Assembly (NCBI RefSeq): GCF_036417355.1
Contig: NZ_CP143889.1
Span: 1,798,001 to 1,862,000, forward strand
Direction: 5' to 3'
Source of the DNA: Akkermansia sp. RCC_12PD
GTDB taxonomy: Bacteria > Verrucomicrobiota > Verrucomicrobiia > Verrucomicrobiales > Akkermansiaceae
Length of the DNA: 64,000 nucleotides
Shown here: piece after piece, positions 20,285-27,343 of the stretch
How positions within the stretch are numbered: the stretch's first letter is position 1
Layout of the letters: every line of letters begins with the position of its first letter
Position numbers and translations under genes: made by a program
The notes under the pieces: generated by a model
What the model saw: only the letters and a program-made list of their open reading frames with translations
Told to the model about the DNA's origin: nothing
The model's database searches: none

Positions 20285-21774
20285 TAGTAGCAGAGGCGGG
20301 CGGTGGAAAGAAGCGCGGCGGGCAGATGGCGGAGAGTGTCTCCGGCGGTCAAGCTTTGCTGGGTGGCCGCTCCGCTGGAGATGGCCAGTTCCGAAGCCCT
20401 GCCGCACAGATAGGTTCCCAGCACGGCAGACACCAGGAGGGATTCTCCCTGCGCGATGAATCCTCCGCAGACTCCGGCAAGCACGTCGCCCTGTCCCGCC
20501 GTCGCCATGGCGGGTCCTCCCGTGATGTTGTAGAATAAGGGTTTACCCCTTTGCGTGACGATGCTGCGGGCTCCCTTGTAGATGAGGGCCGCCTCATGCT
20601 CCGCGAGGAAGAAGTCCGCAATGTCCGCCCGGATGGAGCAGTCATCCGCTTCCGGCAGCAGACGGCGGATCTCTCCGTGATGGGGAGTCGCCAGAATGTG
20701 TTTTCCCAGTTTCCACTGCATGGCCGCGGCCAGATTGAGGCCGTCGGCATCCAGCAGGGCAGGAGTATCGGTTTCCAGAATGATGCGTATGGCTTCGGCG
20801 TCTTCCTCCGATACGGAGCCGATTCCCGGCCCCAGGAGAAACGCGCTGAAAGAGCGGATGGAAATGTCTGCATAACTGTCCACAGGTTTAACCATGATTT
20901 CCGGAGGCATGCACGCCGCCGCCACGGGATAGACGGAACGGTGGACATGCAGGGTGACCAGACCTGCTCCGGCCCGCAGGGCAGCTTCACAGCAGAGCCG
21001 CGCGGCTCCCAGCATGCCTTCCGAGCCGGCAATGACGCCCAGGTGGCCACGCTTGTTTTTATAGTCCGTATAAGGCCGTGCGGAGAGAAATTTGGTGAGG
21101 CGGGAAGAGGTGATGATTTCCGTGGCGGGAAGAGCTTGTACATGGAGGCCGGGGAGTTCAATACACACCAGGCGTCCTGCATACAGCGTAGCGTCGTCAT
21201 CCAGAAGACCCTGCTTGACAGCCCCTATGCACATGGTGAAGTCCGCTTCCACGGCGTGTTCCTGAGGCATGCCCGTGTCCGGATCTATTCCGGTGGGGAT
21301 GTCTACCGCCACCGTACGGACGGCTCCGCAACGGTCGCGCAGGTAGTTCATTTCCACGCAAAGGTCCGCTATTTCCTTGTTCAGCAGGCCGGAAGCCCCA
21401 ATGCCCAGCAGGCCGTCCAGAAGAACCATCGGCTTGCCCGTAACAGGAAGTGGTGCTTCCTGGTATTCCAACAGGGGCGGTGATATTTCCGCAAACTGCC
21501 TGAGGGGCAGTTCCCCCCATTGGGAACGCGGATAGGCGGCGCGGAATCCTGTATCCCATCCGTGCCGCTGGAGAATGTCGAGAACGGTGATGGCATCCCC
21601 GGCATTGTTGCCTTTGCCCAGATAAGCCACGCAGAGGCCGGGAATGGGAAAGAACTGCATGATGGCTTCCGCGATGCCGGCAGATGCCTGTTGCATGAGG
21701 GTTCTGGCCGGCGTTCCGCTGATGATGAGTTCTCGTTCCGCAATCCGCATGTTTTCCGTGGAGCAAATTTTCAT
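20284..21774 (-). CDS. nnr: Bifunctional NAD(P)H-hydrate epimerase/dehydratase
   Basis: A 496-residue fusion that repairs hydrated NADH and NADPH. The N-terminal YjeF_N/NnrE domain (about 1-210) has GKGNNAGDA at 53-61 and the substrate/cation segment VDIPTGIDPDTG. The C-terminal NnrD domain (about 235-496) is a ribokinase-fold ADP-dependent dehydratase. It has the segment VIAGSEGMLGAARL, TPHHGEIRRLLP, and GQGDVLAGVCGG near 427-438, the motif that includes the catalytic Asp. The gene is followed by radC with a one-base overlap. Confidence 0.95.
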   Translation of the reverse strand: MKICSTENMRIAERELIISGTPARTLMQQASAGIAEAIMQFFPIPGLCVAYLGKGNNAGDAITVLDILQRHGWDTGFRAAYPRSQWGELPLRQFAEISPPLLEYQEAPLPVTGKPMVLLDGLLGIGASGLLNKEIADLCVEMNYLRDRCGAVRTVAVDIPTGIDPDTGMPQEHAVEADFTMCIGAVKQGLLDDDATLYAGRLVCIELPGLHVQALPATEIITSSRLTKFLSARPYTDYKNKRGHLGVIAGSEGMLGAARLCCEAALRAGAGLVTLHVHRSVYPVAAACMPPEIMVKPVDSYADISIRSFSAFLLGPGIGSVSEEDAEAIRIILETDTPALLDADGLNLAAAMQWKLGKHILATPHHGEIRRLLPEADDCSIRADIADFFLAEHEAALIYKGARSIVTQRGKPLFYNITGGPAMATAGQGDVLAGVCGGFIAQGESLLVSAVLGTYLCGRASELAISSGAATQQSLTAGDTLRHLPAALLSTARLCY

Positions 21775-21807
21775 GACGCGTTAATGGAATCAGCCCGCAC
21801 TATACGC

Positions 21808-21844
21808 AAAAAAACCTTCTCCTGCAAGCCGGAGAAGGTTTTTT
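21808..21844 (-). terminator. infA terminator
   Basis: A 12-bp stem, AAAACCTTCTCC at 21811-21822 with GGAGAAGGTTTT at 21831-21842, is followed on the minus strand by a run of T. It lies 37 bp after the infA stop and before the nnr start. The symmetrical A and T runs mean it could also work on the plus strand. Confidence 0.8.
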
Positions 21845-21880
21845 ACGAAAGGAGTCAATCCGGAAAAATCCGGGAAACGG

Positions 21881-22405
21881 CTAACCGATGCGGAACGTGA
21901 TGCGCGCCTTGGTCATGTCATAGGGAGACATTTCCATGCGGACCTTGTCACCTACTACGATTTTGATGAAACGCTTGCGCATCTTGCCGGAGATGTGGGC
22001 CAAAACTTCGTGCCCGTTGGGAAGGCGCACCTTGAACATGGTGCCTGCAAGCACTGCGCAGATAGTGCCTTCCACTTCAACCTGGCTTTCGGAGCTTTCC
22101 TCCTTGGGTGCGGATTTGCTGAAATGCTTTCTGCCCCTGGTCTGCCGTCCTGCGCCTGTGCCACCTTGCGGGCGCGGCCGTCCGGGGCCTCCCGCGGGAC
22201 GCGATCCTCCCGGCCCTCCGCCCGTTCTCGGGCCTGCTGCTCCGCCGGTCTGTCCTGCCGGGCGCGGCTGGCCAGGTCTGGCCGGGCCGGCGGGCCTGTT
22301 GCCGTTGCCGGCCGGTCTTGCACTGCCTCCGCCTGCCGGGCGTGCGCCGGGGCGGGAATTCTGTCCGCCGGAAGGGCGGCTGCTGGGTCTTGGATTCGGG
22401 CTGAT
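21881..22405 (-). CDS. infA: Translation initiation factor IF-1 with long Gly/Arg/Pro-rich N-terminal extension; probable ATC start
   Basis: The last 70 or so residues are IF-1: [36 protein letters not shown] and [13 protein letters not shown] match the OB-fold factor. The first plain start codon in frame, GTG at 22075, would cut into the first beta strand, because IF-1 proteins have E-x-x-I-E-x-x-G before that point. The frame stays open upstream for 110 codons to an in-frame TAA, with no ATG, GTG or TTG. The only ribosome-binding site, AAGGAG, lies six bases before an in-frame ATC at 22403-22405. Reading from there gives 174 residues. The extension is rich in Gly, Arg, Pro and Ala, with RPAG five times, then a K-E-E-S-S-E-S-Q linker. 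The core identity is certain; the ATC start is inference. Confidence 0.8.
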   Translation of the reverse strand: MSPNPRPSSRPSGGQNSRPGARPAGGGSARPAGNGNRPAGPARPGQPRPAGQTGGAAGPRTGGGPGGSRPAGGPGRPRPQGGTGAGRQTRGRKHFSKSAPKEESSESQVEVEGTICAVLAGTMFKVRLPNGHEVLAHISGKMRKRFIKIVVGDKVRMEMSPYDMTKARITFRIG

Positions 22406-22579
22406 ATGATTCTCCTTGTTAGGTTAGCAAACGCGCGGATACGAATTTTTGCGCAGGCGCATGATAGGCGATATTTCCGTGAGAGCAAGCCCTGAGTGTG
22501 GAAACGTCATAATTAAGCAACAATTCCGCAGACAGAAGGGAAAAAAGGGGCTAAAAGCGGTGTAAAAGAGAAAAAGTAT

Positions 22580-22609
22580 TTGACATTTACGTGAATAATC
22601 ATTAGGAAT
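22580..22609 (+). promoter_or_regulatory. Putative promoter of rplM-rpsI
   Basis: TTGACA at 22580-22585 is a perfect -35 hexamer; 17 bases on lies TAGGAAT (22603-22609), a weak -10. The ATG of rplM is about 60 bp downstream of the -10. Confidence 0.5.
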
Positions 22610-22669
22610 GCGCCCCCGAATTGGAAGATTACGGCAGGATGCCGAAAAACGAGAACGAAGAATTAAACC

Positions 22670-23098
22670 ATGAAGACCTTCTCAGCCAAACCGCAAGAAG
22701 TAGAGCGCAAATGGTATGTTATAGACGCTGCCGACAAGGTGCTCGGCCGTGTCGCCGTTGAAGCGGCCAACATTTTGCGTGGCAAGAACAAGACGATTTT
22801 TACCCCGCACGTTGATTGTGGCGACTTTGTCATCATCGTGAACGCGGACAAGGTGGTGCTGACCGGCAACAAGGAAAATGCCAAAATTTACACCCGTTTC
22901 TCCGGCTACGTCGGCGGCAAGCAGGTGGAAACGCCCCGGAAAATCCGCGCCCGTCGTCCCGAGCTTCTTCTGGAACTGGCTGTAAAGGGCATGGTCCCCC
23001 ATACACGTTTGGGCCGTCAGCAGATGACCAAGCTGAAGGTTTACGCCGGAGCCAGCCACCCGCATGAAGCACAGCAGCCTACCGCCGTTACCCTTTAA
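22670..23098 (+). CDS. rplM: Ribosomal protein L13 (uL13)
   Basis: A 142-residue large-subunit protein. [20 protein letters not shown] is the family N-terminus, followed by [35 protein letters not shown], and the C-terminal [21 protein letters not shown]. Length is usual. It is followed after 15 bp by rpsI, the conserved L13-S9 operon. Confidence 0.97.
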   Translation: MKTFSAKPQEVERKWYVIDAADKVLGRVAVEAANILRGKNKTIFTPHVDCGDFVIIVNADKVVLTGNKENAKIYTRFSGYVGGKQVETPRKIRARRPELLLELAVKGMVPHTRLGRQQMTKLKVYAGASHPHEAQQPTAVTL

Positions 23099-23113
23099 CC
23101 GATTTTCCCAGAC

Positions 23114-23509
23114 ATGAGTCAGACAACCCCATACAACGCCACCGGCCGTCGCAAGACCGCCATTGCACACGCTTGGCTTACTGAAGGCTCCGGCCGCATC
23201 ACGATCAATCGCCGCGGTTTTGAAGAATACCTTCCCACCATTCAGTTGCAGAACGCCGTTCTTCAACCTTTCCAGGTCACCAATACCATGAACAAATTTG
23301 ACGTGAATGTCGTCACCAAGGGCGGTGGCATTCATGGCCAGGTTGGCGCCATTCGCATGGCGATTGCCCGCGCTCTGGTAATGGTTGATGAAGCTTCCCG
23401 CGCCCAACTGCGTGAATTCGGTCTTTTGACCCGTGATTCCCGCATGAAGGAACGCAAGAAGGCTGGCCGTCCCGGTGCCCGCAAGCGTTACCAGTTCTCC
23501 AAGCGCTAA
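23114..23509 (+). CDS. rpsI: Ribosomal protein S9 (uS9)
   Basis: A 131-residue small-subunit protein. It has the N-terminal ATGRRKTAIAHAWL, the central GGGIHGQVGAIRMAIARAL, and the conserved basic C-terminus RYQFSKR, which reaches the P-site tRNA in the ribosome. It is the second gene of the L13-S9 pair and is followed by a terminator. Confidence 0.97.
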   Translation: MSQTTPYNATGRRKTAIAHAWLTEGSGRITINRRGFEEYLPTIQLQNAVLQPFQVTNTMNKFDVNVVTKGGGIHGQVGAIRMAIARALVMVDEASRAQLREFGLLTRDSRMKERKKAGRPGARKRYQFSKR

Positions 23510-23556
23510 GCTTGGGCTGGTTGCGAAGGAACTGGCATTTACCATTTCTTTCTCGG

Positions 23557-23596
23557 AAAAAGAGCTGTTCCACTTTTCAGTGGGGCAGCTCTTTTA
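23557..23596 (+). terminator. rplM-rpsI terminator
   Basis: A long hairpin, AAAAGAGCTG-TTCCACT at 23557-23573 with AGTGGGGCAGCTCTTTT at 23579-23595, with a closing T run. It lies 48 bp after rpsI. Confidence 0.8.
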
Positions 23597-23945
23597 CGTT
23601 GGTAAAAACGTCATAAGGGGATGAAACGGATTGCTTATCCGGAGTTAACTCTAAAATTTTAAGGAAAATATTTTAATGCGAAGGACTCCTTTTGAAAAAA
23701 GCCCTCGTTGGAAAGCGGGTCTTTTTTAGATTTTCATAAACTGATTTTCAGGCACCTCCGTTAAGTTTATTTTTTCCTTTTAATGGTTCAAAATATCCGG
23801 CCGCAACTGCACCGGGTATTTTTTTGCATGCGCCGGCAGAGTCATCCCCGTCTTTGCCGCTGGTCCGGAGAAATTCTTCTGCATGGTTGGAAAAGAAATC
23901 CGTTTCCGGCAAATTCTGTTCCGGGAAGGGGAGGCCCCGTGGGGA
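23597..23945. other. Intergenic region between converging rpsI and rlmH
   Basis: No gene is supported. A second hairpin with a T run is present: AAAAAAGCCC-TCG near 23697 and CGGGTCTTTTTT near 23716. It may be a back-up terminator. CGGAT-TGCTT-ATCCGGAG at 23627-23644 loosely resembles one copy of the palindromic element described elsewhere in this window, but I find no clear inverted partner. Confidence 0.4.
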
Positions 23946-24383
23946 TTACCGGTGGTATGGTGTTCCCGCCAGGATGGTATGGCAACGGTAAAGCTGTTCC
24001 AGAAGAACGACGAGTGCCAGTTCATGCTGCAAGGTGAATTTGCTCAAGGCCAGAATATGATCGCACCGGGAGCGCAGTTCTTCCGTGTGGCCGTCCGATG
24101 CCCCGACAAGAAAAGCAATGCGGCGCACGGAGCGCATTTGCCAGTTCTGCGCCAGTGTTGCCAGTTTGTTCGTGGTCCAGAGCTCGCCTCTCTCGTCCAT
24201 GGCGATGCGCAAACATCCTTCGCTGGCTGTCAGCAGCCGTTCGGAAACGTCTCTGGAATTGCCGTCTTTGACAAGTTTCAGTTCCGTCTTGCCGAATGGC
24301 TTGAGGCGGTTGAGGTAAAGTTCCACGCCCTCCCGGGCATAGTTCAGCGCAGGTTTTCCTGCGGCCAATATGAGAAATTGCAT
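23946..24383 (-). CDS. rlmH: 23S rRNA (pseudouridine1915-N3)-methyltransferase
   Basis: A 145-residue SPOUT methyltransferase that modifies helix 69 of 23S rRNA. Visible features are the [12 protein letters not shown] segment (SAM-binding knot), [22 protein letters not shown], and the C-terminal PYHR found in nearly all RlmH proteins. The N-terminus [11 protein letters not shown] is slightly short but usual. It lies six bp after uvrC and is probably cotranscribed. Confidence 0.96.
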   Translation of the reverse strand: MQFLILAAGKPALNYAREGVELYLNRLKPFGKTELKLVKDGNSRDVSERLLTASEGCLRIAMDERGELWTTNKLATLAQNWQMRSVRRIAFLVGASDGHTEELRSRCDHILALSKFTLQHELALVVLLEQLYRCHTILAGTPYHR

Positions 24384-24389
24384 GTGGGG

Positions 24390-25958
24390 TCAGTATTTGG
24401 ATGGAGTGTTAAGATAGTCCAGCAGGGCACGGGCCCAGGTTTCCGAAATGCCGCGAATAGCAGCGATGGAGGCCGGGTCCGCTTTTCTGATGGCGGCTAC
24501 GGATTTGAATTTTTCCAGCAGCAGCTGTTTTTTCGCCGCGCTCATGCCGGGGGCATCGTCCAGCGCGCTTTCCTTCATGCGTTTTCGGTATAATAGTTCG
24601 TTGTATCCGTTAGCGAAACGGTGGGCTTCGTCCCGGATGCGCTGCATGAGCTTGAGGGCTCCCATGCTGTGGGGCAGGCGGAGCGGTTCCGGCTGGTGCG
24701 GGAAGAAGATTTCCTCCCTTTGCTTGGCCAGTCCCACGATGGGCATGTCTCCCAGGCCGATGGCCTCCAGGTCCGCCAGGGCGGAAGAAAGCTGTCCTTT
24801 GCCGCCGTCTACCACTACAAGGTCCGGAACTTTGATGGGGGCCTTTCCCTCCGCACTGAGTTTCTTGAGCCACTGGTACAGCGTCATGTCCGGCGGCCGG
24901 GAGGCCACAGCATCGCTTTCCATCAGGATGCGGGAATAGCGCCGCCTGATAACTTCCGACATGGAGGCGAAGTCGTTCTGCCCGTCCACCGTGCGGATGC
25001 GGTAGCGGCGGTAGGCCTTGTTGTCCGGTTTGCCGTTGGTGAAGCGCACCATGGAGGCTACAATGTGGTTGGAAGAGACGTTGGAGATGTCAAAGCATTC
25101 CATGATGGCGGGCGGTTCGTCCAGTCCCAGTGCCTCGCCCAGTTCCTTCATGTCTTCCTCCGGGCGCACGGTGCCGGGAAGGTTGGGGGTGCCTTTCTGG
25201 AACCGGCGCGCCGGTTCCAGCGTCTTGATCAGGTTATCCCTGATATTCCTCAGGTACGCGGCGCGTTCAAAGTCCAGACTGTCGGCGGCCTGCATCATTT
25301 CTTCAGTCAGCGCGTCCAGCGCGTTCTTCTTCCCCACTCCTTCCAGCAGGCGCACGGCCTGTTCAAAGTTTCTGTTGTAGTTTTCCACGGAGATGCGGCC
25401 TACGCACGGCGCGGAACAGTTGCGGATGACGTCCGCATGGCAGTGCTTGAAGTCGTTCAATCCGGGATTTTTCACTTTGCAGGTGCGGAGCCGGAAATGT
25501 CTGTTGAGCCATTCCTGGGTGGCGTACAGGGCCTGGGAATGGACAAAGGGGCCGAAGTAGCGCGCGCCGTCCTCCTTGCGTACCCGGGAGAGCTGGAAGC
25601 GCGGCAGGCGTTCCCCCTTGGGAATTTTCAGGAGGGGATAGCGCTTGTCGTCCTTGAGCTGGATGTTGTAATGGGGCCGGTACTGCTTGATGAGCTTGCT
25701 TTCCAGCAGGAAGGCCTCGTGATCGTTGCGGGTTTCAAAATAGTCAAAGGAGGCGATGGCGTTGATGAGTGCGCGGGTCTTGTGGTTGGCCAGCGTGGCT
25801 CCGGTAGGGGAAAAGTAGCTCGCCAGGCGGCGGTGAAGGTCCTTCGCCTTTCCTACGTAAATGGTATTGCCCTGGGCATCCTTCATAATGTAGACTCCGG
25901 GTTTGTGCGGAGTCTGTCTCCAAAGCTCCTTCAATGTTGGTGTTTCATGATCTGCCAC
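24390..25958 (-). CDS. uvrC: Excinuclease ABC subunit C
   Basis: A 522-residue nuclease that cuts both sides of a lesion in nucleotide excision repair. The N-terminal GIY-YIG domain has GVYIMKD at 21-27 and YVGKAKDLHRRL at 34-45. A Cys-rich segment follows (CKVKNPGLNDFKHCHADVIRNCSAPCVGRIS), then a UVR motif (about 190-225). The RNase H-like domain has ECFDISN and VVDGGKGQLSSA. The tail has tandem helix-hairpin-helix motifs (PGMSAAKKQLLLEKF, IRGISETWARALLDYL). The frame is open to an ATG at 26084, but the extra residues are not UvrC-like. GTG at 25958 gives the usual 20 residues before GVY and clears the divergent exbB promoter. Confidence 0.93.
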   Translation of the reverse strand: MADHETPTLKELWRQTPHKPGVYIMKDAQGNTIYVGKAKDLHRRLASYFSPTGATLANHKTRALINAIASFDYFETRNDHEAFLLESKLIKQYRPHYNIQLKDDKRYPLLKIPKGERLPRFQLSRVRKEDGARYFGPFVHSQALYATQEWLNRHFRLRTCKVKNPGLNDFKHCHADVIRNCSAPCVGRISVENYNRNFEQAVRLLEGVGKKNALDALTEEMMQAADSLDFERAAYLRNIRDNLIKTLEPARRFQKGTPNLPGTVRPEEDMKELGEALGLDEPPAIMECFDISNVSSNHIVASMVRFTNGKPDNKAYRRYRIRTVDGQNDFASMSEVIRRRYSRILMESDAVASRPPDMTLYQWLKKLSAEGKAPIKVPDLVVVDGGKGQLSSALADLEAIGLGDMPIVGLAKQREEIFFPHQPEPLRLPHSMGALKLMQRIRDEAHRFANGYNELLYRKRMKESALDDAPGMSAAKKQLLLEKFKSVAAIRKADPASIAAIRGISETWARALLDYLNTPSKY

Positions 25959-26025
25959 ACAGCTATTATGCCATAGGCGGCAAGAAAGGGAACTGCGGAA
26001 ACGTACTGCATTACGGGCAGTTGGC

Positions 26026-26053
26026 TTGCCTAGGAAGACTTCTTCTGTATAAT
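26026..26053 (+). promoter_or_regulatory. Putative promoter of the exbB operon
   Basis: A perfect -10 TATAAT at 26048-26053 lies 16 bases after a -35-like TTGCCT at 26026-26031. It lies in the 110-bp gap between the divergent uvrC and exbB starts. If it is used, the leader of exbB is very short. Confidence 0.45.
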
Positions 26054-26068
26054 CATTATGTCTTTTGT

Positions 26069-26860
26069 ATGAATCCTGTATCATTTTCCACCCTGGCCAG
26101 CGCCATGGACTTTGTCGTGGGCGATAGAAATTACCCTCTTTCCGAGCTGTTCATGAAAGGGGGCTTCATCATGTGGCCGCTTCTCCTGCTGTCCATAGGG
26201 GGCGTCGTCGTTCTGGTCATGTGCTGTTTTTCCACCCGCGCCGCCGCCGTACTTCCCCCCAAGCTGGTGGAGCAGGCGGAGTCCTTTATCCGCAAGCGCG
26301 ATTACACGGGACTGGCCATTCTCTGCAAGAACGGCGATTCCTGTTATGCGCGCGTGATGCTGACGGTAGCTAATTTCATGCAGCGCAACCCTTCCGCCCA
26401 GTTTGAGGAAGTAAGGGAAATCGCCGCCGCAGAAGGTGGGCGCCAGGCCGGTTTCATGAGCCGTCAGATTTCCTGGCTGTCGGACATCGGCGCGCTGGCC
26501 CCCATGCTGGGGCTGCTGGGTACGGTCGTCGGGATGATGAAAACCTTTTTCGAGATCGCCAACGGGGATTTTTCCGGCGGCAAGCAGCGCATCGACATGG
26601 CGGGGGGCGTGGCGGAAGCCCTGATTACCACGGCAGGGGGACTTCTGCTGGGGATTCCCGCCATTCTGGCCTATGTGTATTTCCGCAGCCAGGTGCACAA
26701 GCGCGTGGGAGACCTGGAGGCCGCCGTGACGCACAGCGTTTCCGTAGTGGCCACCCAGCTCCACAAGCCACGCTCAGGCCCTGCCGGAGCTTTTCATGAG
26801 GAAGAACTTCCCCGGGTCCCCGTGGATCCCACCTCCCTGCGTGACGTGCGCGGACTTTAA
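26069..26860 (+). CDS. exbB: MotA/TolQ/ExbB proton channel family protein
   Basis: A 263-residue inner-membrane protein with three hydrophobic segments (about 35-55, 148-170, 195-220). This matches ExbB/TolQ, which works with ExbD to turn proton flow into force on a periplasmic partner. GALAPMLGLLGTVVGMMKTFFEIA and GVAEALITTAGGLLLGIPAILAY are the family's two core segments. I start at the ATG at 26069; the frame is open to 25934 and another ATG lies at 26105. The next gene is its partner exbD, 36 bp on. The substrate partner could be the TPR protein downstream or the TonB-like protein elsewhere in the window. Confidence 0.92.
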   Translation: MNPVSFSTLASAMDFVVGDRNYPLSELFMKGGFIMWPLLLLSIGGVVVLVMCCFSTRAAAVLPPKLVEQAESFIRKRDYTGLAILCKNGDSCYARVMLTVANFMQRNPSAQFEEVREIAAAEGGRQAGFMSRQISWLSDIGALAPMLGLLGTVVGMMKTFFEIANGDFSGGKQRIDMAGGVAEALITTAGGLLLGIPAILAYVYFRSQVHKRVGDLEAAVTHSVSVVATQLHKPRSGPAGAFHEEELPRVPVDPTSLRDVRGL

Positions 26861-26896
26861 CCGGGGATATCCCAGCCAGCAACACCGGAAGATCAT

Positions 26897-27343
26897 ATGA
26901 AGTTTCGTTACAAGATGCCCAACCCCATCGGGTTCCAGCTGGCGCCCATGCTGGATATCGTGTTTCTGCTGCTGGTATTTTTCGTCGTGACGCAGACTTT
27001 TGAGGATGACGAACCGGACCTTTCCATCACCCTCCCGTCCGCGGAGACACCCAAGCCCGGGGAGAACGCCACCAATGAGATCATCGTGAACATCCGCAAG
27101 GACGGCACGGTGATGATCAACCGCCAGCCGTACACGATGCCGGAACTGGAGGAGAAACTTCTTTCCGTCGCCCGCTTGGACAAAACCATGCTCGTCCGCA
27201 TCCGCGTGGATGAAAAGGCGGAATCCGGCACAGTCGTGCACGTGATGGACGCCTGCCTGAAGGCCGGGCTCAACAATGTGTCTTTCTCCACGAGGCCTCC
27301 GTCTCCGTCTTCCATCAACGTTTTCACTCCTCAATCTTCATGA
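26897..27343 (+). CDS. exbD: Biopolymer transport protein, ExbD/TolR family
   Basis: A 148-residue protein with one membrane helix near residues 19-35. LAPMLDIVFLLLVFFVVTQTF includes the conserved Asp20 that carries protons in ExbD/TolR. The periplasmic domain has IIVNIRKDGTVMINRQPY and VRIRVDEKAESGTVVHVMDACLKAGLNNVSF, typical of the family. Its stop overlaps the next start by four bases (ATGA), so the TPR protein is likely made in a fixed ratio with it. Confidence 0.93.
   Translation: MKFRYKMPNPIGFQLAPMLDIVFLLLVFFVVTQTFEDDEPDLSITLPSAETPKPGENATNEIIVNIRKDGTVMINRQPYTMPELEEKLLSVARLDKTMLVRIRVDEKAESGTVVHVMDACLKAGLNNVSFSTRPPSPSSINVFTPQSS

Noticed and set aside
21936-22409. Plus-strand open frame (157 codons) opposite infA, Pro/Gly/Ala-rich
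   Set aside because: It is the shadow of the low-complexity infA extension; it has no ribosome-binding site and no known domain.
21955-22488. Minus-strand frame with an ATG start overlapping the infA extension in another frame
   Set aside because: It has a proper ATG, but it stops inside the IF-1 core, and its text is a frame-shifted copy of the low-complexity region. The frame that runs on into IF-1 is preferred.
23627-23644. CGGAT-TGCTT-ATCCG as a fifth palindromic element
   Set aside because: The centre is five bases, not three, and no good inverted partner was found within 350 bp.
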